Part shown: piece after piece, positions 1 to 6,268 of the stretch
Position numbering within the stretch: position 1 is the first letter of the stretch
Layout: the number at the start of each line of letters is the position of its first letter
Assembly (NCBI GenBank): GCA_016786965.1
Contig: JAEUVL010000536.1
Location: forward strand, 1-7,146
Source: Chitinophagaceae bacterium
GTDB lineage: Bacteria; Bacteroidota; Bacteroidia; Chitinophagales; Chitinophagaceae
Reading direction: 5' to 3'
DNA length: 7,146 nt
Translations under genes and position numbers: made by a program
The notes under the pieces: model-generated
Told to the model about the DNA's origin: nothing
Database searches by the model: none
Seen by the model: only the letters and a program-made list of their open reading frames with translations

Positions 1-21
1 ATTAATAATAAAATCAAACGT

Positions 22-372
22 ATGGACATCACACTCCTTCCCGGCGAAGAAAAAATTGATACCTGGACCATCTTATACCAACCTCCCAAAGGCGGTAAGT
101 TCAACGGTAAGCTGTTAGTTACCAACAAACGGCTTTTATACGATGCCAAATTTGATTACAGCGCCAAAGGCATACTGGAAGAATTTGTATTTATCAAATG
201 GGGCAGTGAGGGTTTCCTGGAGATAAGTAAAGATGATATCGTAAGTGTGGAAGTGGAAAAAAGCTTTCTCAGTAAAAAATGCATTGTTACCCTGAAGGAT
301 GGGAGCCGCCACACATTTAATTACGGGGCGCTGAATATTGATAAATGCGCCGCAGCTATTCAAGTAAAATAG
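22..372 (+). CDS. GRAM/bacterial PH-like domain protein, small, cytoplasmic
   Basis: This 116-residue protein has no signal peptide or membrane segment and is probably cytoplasmic. Its opening 'LLPGEEKIDTW', followed by 'GKLLVTNKRLLYDAKF' at residues 29-44, is the typical first half of a GRAM or bacterial PH fold, where a 'G.L.vTn.RL.f' beta-hairpin follows a short 'l.pGE' lead. The second half alternates beta strands (about 65-80 'FLEISKDDIVSVEVEK' and 86-101 'KCIVTLKDGSRHTFNY') and ends in a short helix, as the family does. Such domains bind lipid or protein partners; no ligand can be read from this sequence. The ATG is preceded by an AT-rich stretch with no Shine-Dalgarno site, normal for Bacteroidota. 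The next gene begins 12 bases after the stop, so it is probably the first visible gene of the operon. The fold call is from pattern only; the role is unknown. Confidence 0.75.
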   Translation: MDITLLPGEEKIDTWTILYQPPKGGKFNGKLLVTNKRLLYDAKFDYSAKGILEEFVFIKWGSEGFLEISKDDIVSVEVEKSFLSKKCIVTLKDGSRHTFNYGALNIDKCAAAIQVK

Positions 373-384
373 TAAACCTGTAAT

Positions 385-1701
385 ATGAAAAATATTTTCC
401 TCCTGCTGCTGCCGGTCATCTTCTTTGCAGAAGCCTGTAAAAAAGAAGACAGCCCGCCACCACCGGATACCACCCTTGCCATTACTGCTATTGCACCTGC
501 TACGGGCACTTATGGTACAGTGGTCAGTATTACCGGAAAAAATTTTAGCACCACTGCGGCAAATAATACGGTGAAGGTGAATGGTGTCACGGCTGTTGTT
601 AATACAGCCACGGCCACAGAATTGCAGATCACCGTTCCCCCCAATGCCGGCACCGGGGCAATAACAGTACAAACGGGAGCACAAACCGCTACCGGGCCCA
701 CCTGGACACATATCTACCAGGCCACGGTGAGTACTCTTGCCGGAAGCGGCACTACCGGTTATGCAGACGGTATTGGCGCTGCTGCGCAATTTAATTTCGC
801 CGCCTTCAGTGGCATTTGTGTGGATGCAGGAGGAAATATTTTTATATCAGAAAGAGGCAACAACCGCATCAGGAAAATAACAGCGACCGGTACCGTAAGC
901 ACAGTGGCGGGCACTGGCGATTTTGGATATGTGGATGGCCCGGCGGCCACCGCACAGTTTAACGGCCTCCGCGGCATAACGATAGATGCAGCGGGCAACC
1001 TGTACGTAGCGGATGCCAGTAACCACCGGATCAGAAAAATTTCAACAGCAGGCGTAGTAAGTACTGTTGCCGGAACGGGGGTGAATGGATTTGCTGATGG
1101 CCCCGGCAATACGGCGCAATTCAGTTTTCCGTTAGCAGTGGCTTTTGATAACAACAGTGGCAACCTGTATGTGACCGACCAGAATTACAGATTAAGAAAA
1201 ATAACGGCGGCTGCCGATGTAAGCTCCATAGCCGGAAGCGGTGTTTCAGGTTACGCAGATGGAACAGGCGCTGCGGCACAATTCAGTTTATTGATCGGAA
1301 TGGTGGTGGCACCCAATGGGGATATCTATGCCTCAGATGCCAATAACCACCGCATCAGAAAAATAACGGCTGCCGGAGTAGCCACTACCTATGCCGGCTC
1401 TGGTATAAGCGGCAATACAAACGGACCGGCACTGACAGCCAATTTTAATTTTCCCACGGGCATTATTGCCGACGCAGGCGGTAACTTCTATACACTGCAG
1501 CCATTTAATAATAACATAAAGAAGATAAGCGCCGCTTCTGTGGTGTCCACTTTTGCGGGCAAAGGCACAGAAGGCATTACCAACGGTGCAGGCAGCCTGG
1601 CGGAGTTTAAAGTGCCAAGAGCTATTGCAATAAGCAATGACGGGATCATTTATGTGGTGGATTCTGATAACCAGCTGGTACGGAAAATAATTATGGAATA
1701 A
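385..1701 (+). CDS. IPT/TIG and NHL-repeat lipoprotein, predicted surface-exposed
   Basis: The 438-residue product begins with a lipoprotein-type signal: a hydrophobic stretch at residues 4-17 ends in A-E-A before Cys18. The residues after the cysteine, K-K-E-D, fit the Bacteroidota lipoprotein export signal (C-x-K followed by two acidic residues), which sends lipoproteins to the outer face of the outer membrane. A PPPP linker leads into an IPT/TIG immunoglobulin-like domain (about 32-110, 'ITAIAPATGTYGTVVSITGKNF'). Then come six NHL-type units of 51-57 residues starting near 114, 170, 224, 277, 332 and 386, each with the pattern 'AGxGxxGxxDG...AxFxxPxGIxxDxxGNxYVxDxxNxRIRKI'. Six units are enough to close a six-blade propeller. 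No catalytic residues are evident; such proteins usually bind protein or glycan, so function is open. The lipobox is loose at -3 and -2. The next gene, another NHL protein, starts 17 bases later. Confidence 0.9.
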   Translation: MKNIFLLLLPVIFFAEACKKEDSPPPPDTTLAITAIAPATGTYGTVVSITGKNFSTTAANNTVKVNGVTAVVNTATATELQITVPPNAGTGAITVQTGAQTATGPTWTHIYQATVSTLAGSGTTGYADGIGAAAQFNFAAFSGICVDAGGNIFISERGNNRIRKITATGTVSTVAGTGDFGYVDGPAATAQFNGLRGITIDAAGNLYVADASNHRIRKISTAGVVSTVAGTGVNGFADGPGNTAQFSFPLAVAFDNNSGNLYVTDQNYRLRKITAAADVSSIAGSGVSGYADGTGAAAQFSLLIGMVVAPNGDIYASDANNHRIRKITAAGVATTYAGSGISGNTNGPALTANFNFPTGIIADAGGNFYTLQPFNNNIKKISAASVVSTFAGKGTEGITNGAGSLAEFKVPRAIAISNDGIIYVVDSDNQLVRKIIME

Positions 1702-1718
1702 CTATAAAAATACCAAGT

Positions 1719-2792
1719 ATGAAAAAAGTAACACCCCTGTTATTTATCATTTCAATTGTTATTATCTCAGCTTTTACTAAAAGGGAACCACCCGTGGCAG
1801 AAGCATGGAATGTGCTTACCATTGCCGGCTGGGAAGAAAATGGCAACAGCATTGATGGTAAAGGAACGAAGGCCAGCTTTACCTGGCAGGTAAACAACTC
1901 AGCTATAGATGCAAATGACAACCTCTTTGTGATAGACCAGATAAGCCTGCGCAAAGTAGATGCAGAAACTAATGTCACCACCCTTTTTGGCATAGCGGTA
2001 TATAATACTGAAGGCAACCAGGTACCGGTAGAGCCCCTGCCGGGAAAGGATGGCATCTGTGCAGACAAAGACGGCAACCTGTATGTAAGCAGTACCTCCA
2101 GCCATATGATATATCTTATCAAACCCGACAAATCATTTACTCCTTTTGCCGGTGATGATGGCTATAAAGGAAGGGATGATGGCGACAGGCTGCAGGCTGG
2201 CTTCAACGGGCCCACTGCGCTGTGTATGGACAAGGCCGGTAATATATATGTGGCGGATTCGTATAACTCGCTGGTAAGAAAAATTTCTGCAGCAGGCAAA
2301 GTAACCACTATAGCCGGCAACGGGCAGATAGGTGATTTTAAAACCGGTACCGGTAAGGCTGCACAGTTCCTGGAGTTCAGGGCGATAGCGGTGGACAGCA
2401 AAGGGAATATTTATATACCGCAGAATGGAAGGGGTAGCTGCATAGCCAAAATTTCTCCTGCCGGTGTGGTAACAAATTTTGTGGGAGATATAGATGCATT
2501 AACTCCCACCGGTACAAACCACGATGGTACAGGCAAAGCAGCGAGGTTTGTACGCATACAGGCATTGGCCATTGATAAAGATGACAACCTGATAATAGGT
2601 GAAAAAACAAGAGTAAGAAAAGCCACTCCCGCTGGTGTGGTAACCACCCTGGCCGGCAATGAAACAGCCGACTGGAGAGATGCGGCCGGTACCAAAGCCA
2701 TGTTTCGCAGCATAAACGGATTAAGCATAGACTCTAAAGGAAATATCCTTGCCAGCGACCAGTATTGTATAAGAAAATTATCCAGGCAATAA
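1719..2792 (+). CDS. NHL-repeat protein, exported
   Basis: This 357-residue protein starts with 'MKKVTPLLFIISIVIISAF', a basic N-terminus and hydrophobic core typical of a Sec signal. There is no lipobox cysteine and no clear signal peptidase site, so it may be periplasmic, secreted or held by an N-terminal anchor. The rest is NHL-like repeats starting near residues 32, 86, 140, 195, 250 and 307. The repeat pattern is clearest at 164-189 ('GPTALCMDKAGNIYVAD..NSLVRKIS') and weaker in the second and fifth units. Six units again suggest a single six-blade propeller. Unlike the gene before it there is no IPT domain. The two are probably related by an old duplication, but they have diverged well beyond recent-copy similarity. 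It lies 17 bases after its neighbour in the same direction. Substrate and partner are unknown. Confidence 0.85.
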   Translation: MKKVTPLLFIISIVIISAFTKREPPVAEAWNVLTIAGWEENGNSIDGKGTKASFTWQVNNSAIDANDNLFVIDQISLRKVDAETNVTTLFGIAVYNTEGNQVPVEPLPGKDGICADKDGNLYVSSTSSHMIYLIKPDKSFTPFAGDDGYKGRDDGDRLQAGFNGPTALCMDKAGNIYVADSYNSLVRKISAAGKVTTIAGNGQIGDFKTGTGKAAQFLEFRAIAVDSKGNIYIPQNGRGSCIAKISPAGVVTNFVGDIDALTPTGTNHDGTGKAARFVRIQALAIDKDDNLIIGEKTRVRKATPAGVVTTLAGNETADWRDAAGTKAMFRSINGLSIDSKGNILASDQYCIRKLSRQ

Positions 2793-2797
2793 TTTAT

Positions 2798-2812
2798 ATG
2801 ATGATGCAGTGA
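2798..2812 (+). promoter_or_regulatory. Possible translational-coupling minicistron (MMMQ-stop)
   Basis: Three ATG codons in a row (2798, 2801, 2804) are followed by CAG and a TGA stop. The last base of that TGA is the A of the ATG at 2812 in the next frame. This TGATG arrangement is the classic form of stop-restart coupling and could feed ribosomes into the small downstream gene. It may also be chance; nothing else supports it. Confidence 0.25.
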
Positions 2813-3030
2813 TGACGCAGCGGGTTATAAATATTACCGGTAATGCCATAAATATTGGAGATAAAGCCGCCATAGTGGCAGAGAACATTGGTACCTATTA
2901 TATAGCGGATATGCACAAATGGAATAAAGAATGGGTAAACAGGCGGATACAGGTAATAGGCGACCTGGAAGTGAGAAAAAAAGACCACGCAAATTTTATT
3001 AAGCACCCTGTTGCACAACTGTTAAGATAA
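2812..3030 (+). CDS. Hypothetical small protein, possible OB-like fold
   Basis: From the ATG at 2812 the product is 72 residues; a GTG three bases upstream would add one. No ATG exists further upstream in this frame before a stop at 2770, so the short N-terminus is real or the gene is a clipped copy. The sequence, alternating strands with 'NITGNAINIGDKAAIV' and then 'WVNRRIQVIGDLEVRKKD', resembles small exported proteins that read roughly 'G.a.nakaGAvl....yYIdgl..W...l.GK.V.VtG.L'. In those, a strand such as 'KRVKVTGKL' closes an OB-like barrel. This copy has no signal peptide, so if related it would be a cytoplasmic or trimmed version. It starts within 20 bases of the NHL gene and ends 6 bases before the Kelch/fibre gene, which argues for a real operon member. 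Function is unknown; the family resemblance is from memory of pattern and is weak. Confidence 0.6.
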   Translation: MTQRVINITGNAINIGDKAAIVAENIGTYYIADMHKWNKEWVNRRIQVIGDLEVRKKDHANFIKHPVAQLLR

Positions 3031-3036
3031 ATTGAT

Positions 3037-4674
3037 ATGCTAAGAACACTTTTCCTTTTTTCCGGGATGATAATAGCCGCATGCCTGCATGCACAATCGG
3101 TAGGTATAGGTACCACTACACCCGGCGCATCGGCCCAGCTGGATGTAAGCAGCAGCAACAAAGGAATTTTAATACCCCGGCTTACTACCACACAGCGGGA
3201 TGCTATTGCCTCACCTGCCAATGGCCTTACCATTTATAATACCACCATCAGGCAATTCAATTTTTACGATGGTCTCAAATGGCAAACTCTGGCCGTAATT
3301 CCCAAAGGTGCCATCGTATTAAGCTACAATTATGATGATACTGAAATGAAAAGCCAGGGCTTTTCGTATGCCGGAAACATAACGCAAAATATTACCAACG
3401 AGTCGATAGGAGACACCACCATAGCGGCAAACCATTGGTACAAAGGCAACACCTACTACCCCGAAAACGCAGGCGCACCAGCCTGTAGTGAATCTTTTAC
3501 TGCTGTTTTTATCGACAGCTTACTGTATTGTTTTGTTTACGATTCAATATTTATTTACTCCCGCTCGCTGGACAAATGGAGCAGCCGGCCTTTTAATTTT
3601 GCGCCGGCCACATTGGTGGCTCCTTATGCCACAGAGGTGTACCGGGTGGGCAGCCGTGTGGTGTTCTGGAACATGGGTACATCGCAGGGCATGCGCTATA
3701 ATTACCTGGCCAATACCTGGGATACAATAAGCCTGTCTAATGCACCTGTACCACGGCAATATTACCGCTCTGTCAATACCGGTGCCGAGATCATTTTTTG
3801 GGGAGGAAGGTATTATGACTACAATACCAGCCAGTATATATATCCCACCGATGTATCGAAATATAATCCTGCCACCAATACCTGGACTACCATACCCGGG
3901 CCGCCGGGCTTCCAGGGCCGTACCGATTGCACAATGGCCTTTGCCAACAGCGGCTTTCTGATATGGGGTGGCCGCCGCCTGTTTGACGTTCAGGGAACAA
4001 TGACCTGCGGCAGCTCGCCAAACTATTTTTATGATTCATCGGCTTATTATACCGATGGCAGATTTTATAATATGATGACCAACAGCTGGATTTCGGTGCC
4101 AGCAGCCGGTGCGCCTGCTGCCAGGCACAGTGCAGCAGTCGTGTTTGATGGTACCAATATTGTTATTGTTGGTGGCACGTTGCAGCGGCCCCCTATTGCT
4201 TTTTGCAGCATATGTACGCCGTCATTTAATCCATGCATAAAATTTCAGTACAGAGATTCTGTCTATAGAAGCGGGGCCAAATATGACCCTACCGGTAATA
4301 CCTGGATCAGCATGCCTGCAGCCCCGAGGCCTTTTACTGATGCAGATGCACTATGGGATAATGATCAGTATATGACCATGTTTATTGGTGATGATACCAC
4401 ACTTAGTTTTGAACCGTCTGCCGATGACTGGTTTATTAAAAAGTACCCTGCTCCCGACCCCTTGTTTGTAAGCAACAATAGAAATGCCTTTGCCACCAAC
4501 AATGGCGAATTCATGCTGCTGAACCCCGCCACGCCGGGAGCCCCCACCAGCTTTGCCTGCTGGTCATCCCGCAAAACGGTATATAATCTCCGGTCTGTTC
4601 CTGTTACGATCAGAACACTCTTATCATCGCAGGTGATGCAGGGTAAAAAGCTGTACCTGTATAAGAAGGAATAG
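3037..4674 (+). CDS. Exported protein: fibre-head domain plus Kelch-like beta-propeller
   Basis: The 545-residue product has a Sec signal at residues 1-20, probably cut after 'HAQ'. An 'IAAC' at 13-16 could be read as a lipobox, but the typical Bacteroidota 'AQ-(S)VGIGTTTP' junction favours ordinary signal peptidase. Residues 21-88 form the head domain seen in many Bacteroidota fibre or adhesin-like proteins ('GIGTTTPGASAQLDVSSS', then 'GILIPRLTTTQRDAI', 'GLTIYNTT' and 'FYDGLKWQTL'). From about 155 to the end there are Kelch/galactose-oxidase-like blades, marked by 'YNYLANTWDTI', 'YNPATNTWTTIPGPP', 'YNMMTNSWISVPAAG' and 'YDPTGNTWISMPAAP', each followed by a hydrophobic strand with 'WGG', 'VGG' or 'GDD'. 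A cysteine-containing insertion (C390, C393, C400) breaks one blade. It ends in 'GKKLYLYKKE' with no recognisable type IX secretion C-terminal domain. No catalytic site is visible; a binding or adhesion role is inferred. Confidence 0.85.
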   Translation: MLRTLFLFSGMIIAACLHAQSVGIGTTTPGASAQLDVSSSNKGILIPRLTTTQRDAIASPANGLTIYNTTIRQFNFYDGLKWQTLAVIPKGAIVLSYNYDDTEMKSQGFSYAGNITQNITNESIGDTTIAANHWYKGNTYYPENAGAPACSESFTAVFIDSLLYCFVYDSIFIYSRSLDKWSSRPFNFAPATLVAPYATEVYRVGSRVVFWNMGTSQGMRYNYLANTWDTISLSNAPVPRQYYRSVNTGAEIIFWGGRYYDYNTSQYIYPTDVSKYNPATNTWTTIPGPPGFQGRTDCTMAFANSGFLIWGGRRLFDVQGTMTCGSSPNYFYDSSAYYTDGRFYNMMTNSWISVPAAGAPAARHSAAVVFDGTNIVIVGGTLQRPPIAFCSICTPSFNPCIKFQYRDSVYRSGAKYDPTGNTWISMPAAPRPFTDADALWDNDQYMTMFIGDDTTLSFEPSADDWFIKKYPAPDPLFVSNNRNAFATNNGEFMLLNPATPGAPTSFACWSSRKTVYNLRSVPVTIRTLLSSQVMQGKKLYLYKKE

Positions 4675-4687
4675 GGTACCGCCATTG

Positions 4688-4936
4688 TTCCAATCTTCTA
4701 CTGCTGTTTCCGACGAAGCATTCGGGAATAGTACTGGTGTGAAAGGGACGACTTCCGGAAGCGGGTATGATGTAAAACGGGAAGCAGGAAATAATGGCTA
4801 TGGGCTAAGCGGATTTTCAACAGGTGCTTCCGGCTTTGGGGTGTATGGCTTCAATTGCGGTGGCCCTACCAGGACAGAAGTGATACCCATTCCCGCCTCG
4901 GGATTCAGATCATTGTATGGCCCGGTGATCTGTTGA
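4688..4936 (+). pseudogene. Remnant of a glycine-patterned fibre-type gene
   Basis: This frame is open from 4637 to a TGA at 4934-4936 and overlaps the end of the Kelch/fibre gene in another frame. The only in-frame start is a poorly placed TTG at 4685. Between about 4727 and 4867 it reads a pattern typical of Bacteroidota fibre or adhesin stalks with repeated 'G[VL]xG': 'STGVKGTTSGSGYDV', 'NNGYGLSGFSTGASGFGVYG', then 'FNCGGP'. In intact homologues as I know them, such units recur many times ahead of a longer C-terminus. Here only two or three remain, and after 4870 the translation ('TRTEVIPIPASGF...') stops looking like anything. The likely reading is a decayed or truncated copy, perhaps left by recombination with the upstream gene, which shares the same general class of head domain. 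A short live gene using TTG is possible but less likely. Confidence 0.55.
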
Positions 4937-4988
4937 TGATAAAAGCTTTAGAGATTGCTTACACTTATACGATGAAATTATAAGCCCC

Positions 4989-5447
4989 TTACCAGTTATT
5001 CGCCTGGTCAGGATTCAGTCTTTCAGAAACATCTTCAGGCTGATGATGCTCCCATTCGGGGTCGTATTTTACAAACCAGGATATCCAAAGGCTGCGGCTA
5101 AGGCGCATAAGCCAGGGTTGCAGCAATATGAGCAAGGCGGCATTTACCCCCATCCAGATGAAAAAACGATTATCATTTACTGATAAACCGATCGTCAATG
5201 CCCAGATAGCCAGGCTGATCAGGCTAAGACCAACAGTCATGGCGTAGCTTACATAGCTGGTGCCATAGTAAAAGCCAACTTCTATTTCTGTGGGTTGTCC
5301 GCAAACAGGGCATTCTTTATTCATTACCATGTTTTTCTTCAGATTGGCACTTACCGGTGACTGAAATAATTTTCCTTCCCGGCAGCGGGGACAGCGGCAA
5401 CTGACCGCAGAACTTATATATCCCCGGCTTACTCTTTTTTCTGGCAT
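4989..5447 (-). CDS. DUF983 family zinc-ribbon membrane protein
   Basis: The 152-residue protein matches the DUF983 layout. Its N-terminal cytoplasmic part carries two CxxC pairs (C19/C22 in 'CRCPRCREGKLF' and C46/C49 in 'CPVCG'), expected to bind one zinc. After 'EIEVGFYYGTSYVSYA', the family's best-conserved stretch, two membrane segments follow at about 65-89 and 95-114, then a charged C-terminal tail ('EWEHHQPEDVSE'). Length is normal for the family. It starts 2 bases after the thioredoxin stop, so the two are almost certainly co-translated and it is the last gene of the unit. The biochemical function of DUF983 is not established. Its place behind thioredoxin suggests a link to thiol or membrane-protein maintenance, but that is inference from position only. 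Confidence 0.93.
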   Translation of the reverse strand: MPEKRVSRGYISSAVSCRCPRCREGKLFQSPVSANLKKNMVMNKECPVCGQPTEIEVGFYYGTSYVSYAMTVGLSLISLAIWALTIGLSVNDNRFFIWMGVNAALLILLQPWLMRLSRSLWISWFVKYDPEWEHHQPEDVSERLNPDQANNW

Positions 5448-5449
5448 TA

Positions 5450-5773
5450 TTACTTGTTGGTTATGTGTTGTTCAATGACTTTTTCTAACTGCGTGGCCTG
5501 TACCACTCCTGATTTCCGCCAAAGGGCTTTTCCTTGCTGAAAAAGTATCAGTGTAGGAACACTTTGTACCTGGAAGGCGTTTGCTGCGGCCGGGCTTTTA
5601 TCAATATCAATTTTCAATATGCGTACTTTATCACCCATCCGCAGGTGTAGTTCTTCCAGTACCGGTTTCATCATCTTGCAGGGGCCGCACCATTCTGCAA
5701 AAAAATCAACCAGCACAGGTGTGCTGCCATTGATGATCTCGCCAAAGCTCTCTCTTTTATTGCTTGTCTGCAT
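5450..5773 (-). CDS. trxA: Thioredoxin
   Basis: A 107-residue single-domain thioredoxin without signal peptide, so cytoplasmic. The active site is W28-C29-G-P-C32-K, preceded by 'VLVDFFAEW' as usual. The cis-proline is P73 in 'SVPT', and the conserved Asp of the fold is D23. Size and motif order are those of classical thioredoxin, which reduces protein disulfides and, in sulfur metabolism, can accept or release sulfane sulfur from persulfides. Its start overlaps the end of the DUF6132 gene by 17 bases and its stop is 2 bases from the DUF983 start, so translation is probably coupled. Sitting in a sulfide-related cluster, it may be a specialised copy rather than the housekeeping one; only the genome-wide count of trx genes would show this. 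The symbol is the generic one for the family. Confidence 0.95.
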   Translation of the reverse strand: MQTSNKRESFGEIINGSTPVLVDFFAEWCGPCKMMKPVLEELHLRMGDKVRILKIDIDKSPAAANAFQVQSVPTLILFQQGKALWRKSGVVQATQLEKVIEQHITNK

Positions 5774-5966
5774 TTTTTTCTTTTTTAAACATACTGAACA
5801 GTAAGCCGCCCATCAGCGCACCATAGCCTGTACTATTGTGCCAGGTGGAAGTAATGCTGCAGGTGCCACTATTGCAACCAATTTGCTGCCAGTAAAGATA
5901 GCCGCCGGCAGCACCGAGAATAATTCCGGCGATCAACAGCTTGTTATTTAGTACCCAATTCTTCAT
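5757..5966 (-). CDS. DUF6132 family small membrane protein
   Basis: The start is the ATG at 5964-5966, giving 69 residues ('MKNWVLNNKLLIAGIILGAA'). The frame is open upstream to 6110, but that stretch runs antiparallel in meaning to the preceding gene and has no membrane or family signal. Two membrane segments are visible, about 9-29 (glycine-rich, 'GIILGAAGGYLYW') and 47-60 ('GYGALMGGLLFSMF'). They are joined by a loop with C31 and C36 in 'GCNSGTCSITS', and the tail is basic. This C-x4-C loop and the 'GALMGGLLFSMF' end are the features of the DUF6132 proteins of Bacteroidota. No function is established. Its stop overlaps the thioredoxin start by 17 bases and its start overlaps the preceding gene by 23. 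The cysteine pair next to thioredoxin invites a redox or sulfur-relay role, which is inference. Confidence 0.85.
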   Translation of the reverse strand: MKNWVLNNKLLIAGIILGAAGGYLYWQQIGCNSGTCSITSTWHNSTGYGALMGGLLFSMFKKEKNADKQ

Positions 5967-6198
5967 AGTCTGTGTTTTCTGGTATGGATGAATTTTTTTT
6001 ATTAACCGGAGTGGTACAGTACCCGTCTGCACAACATACCCCCTCGGTGAAAAGGGAGAGCAGTATAAATAATGCTCCCAATACAATTCCGGGCACATGA
6101 CCGGAATCAATGGAGGAATACAAAATTAAGCCACCCAGGGCAACCCGGATGAATTTTAAAGCAGTCCAGCCTGTTTTTAGTTTATATAACAGATCCAT
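5944..6198 (-). CDS. YgaP-like (DUF2892-type) small membrane protein
   Basis: I chose the ATG at 6196-6198, giving 84 residues; a GTG at 6222 would add eight residues with no family support and would run back into a possible promoter element. Two membrane segments follow a basic stretch: about 16-31 ('FIRVALGGLILYSSID') and 35-51 ('VPGIVLGALFILLSLFT'). Directly after the second comes 'GVCCADGYC' (C55, C56, C61), the cysteine cluster typical of YgaP-type transmembrane modules, which in many bacteria are fused to or encoded beside rhodanese domains. The C-terminal tail is hydrophilic. In YgaP itself the membrane part is linked to a sulfurtransferase; here the rhodanese part is absent. It is the first gene after the terminator that closes the sulfide oxidase gene, and it overlaps the DUF6132 gene by 23 bases. 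The family call is by pattern; the role in sulfur handling is inferred. Confidence 0.75.
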   Translation of the reverse strand: MDLLYKLKTGWTALKFIRVALGGLILYSSIDSGHVPGIVLGALFILLSLFTEGVCCADGYCTTPVNKKNSSIPENTDYEELGTK

Positions 6199-6227
6199 CA
6201 GTAAATCTTTTATTACAGACACAAAAT

Positions 6228-6243
6228 TCGGAAGACCGTCCGA
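6228..6243. promoter_or_regulatory. Short inverted repeat in the leader of the YgaP-like gene
   Basis: The arms TCGGA and TCCGA flank a six-base centre, 30 to 45 bases upstream of the chosen ATG at 6198. On the minus strand the repeat overlaps by two bases a GAATTTTG (6222-6229), one base off the Bacteroidota -7 consensus TAnnTTTG; no good -33 TTG is seen at the expected distance. It could be an operator or simply chance, as five-base arms are common. Confidence 0.25.
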
Positions 6244-6268
6244 GGGCAGGAGTGACTATTGTTACATG

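Noticed and set aside
136..789. Long minus-strand frame (217 codons) across the first two genes
   Set aside because: It lies antisense to the GRAM-like and IPT/NHL genes, whose protein patterns are clear. Its own translation has no recognisable domain and is rich in Cys and Ser typical of shadow frames.
724..1692. Repetitive DNA suggesting a tandem repeat or CRISPR-like array
   Set aside because: The periodicity (about 51-57 codons) is that of the NHL protein units. The repeats are diverged at DNA level and lie wholly within a coding frame.
3049..3084. Lipobox 'IAAC' in the Kelch/fibre protein
   Set aside because: The sequence continues 'LHAQSVGIGTTTP', the usual junction for ordinary signal peptidase cleavage in this protein class. 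Lipidation remains possible but is the weaker reading.
4964..4984. CTTATA / TATAAG inverted repeat at the convergent junction as a shared terminator
   Set aside because: Six A/T-rich pairs with a nine-base loop and no T run on either side make too weak a hairpin for an intrinsic terminator.
5967..6110. N-terminal extension of the DUF6132 gene up to an upstream ATG at 6110
   Set aside because: The extra 48 residues show no membrane or family signal and lie entirely inside the YgaP-like gene in another frame. The ATG at 5966 gives the normal family length.
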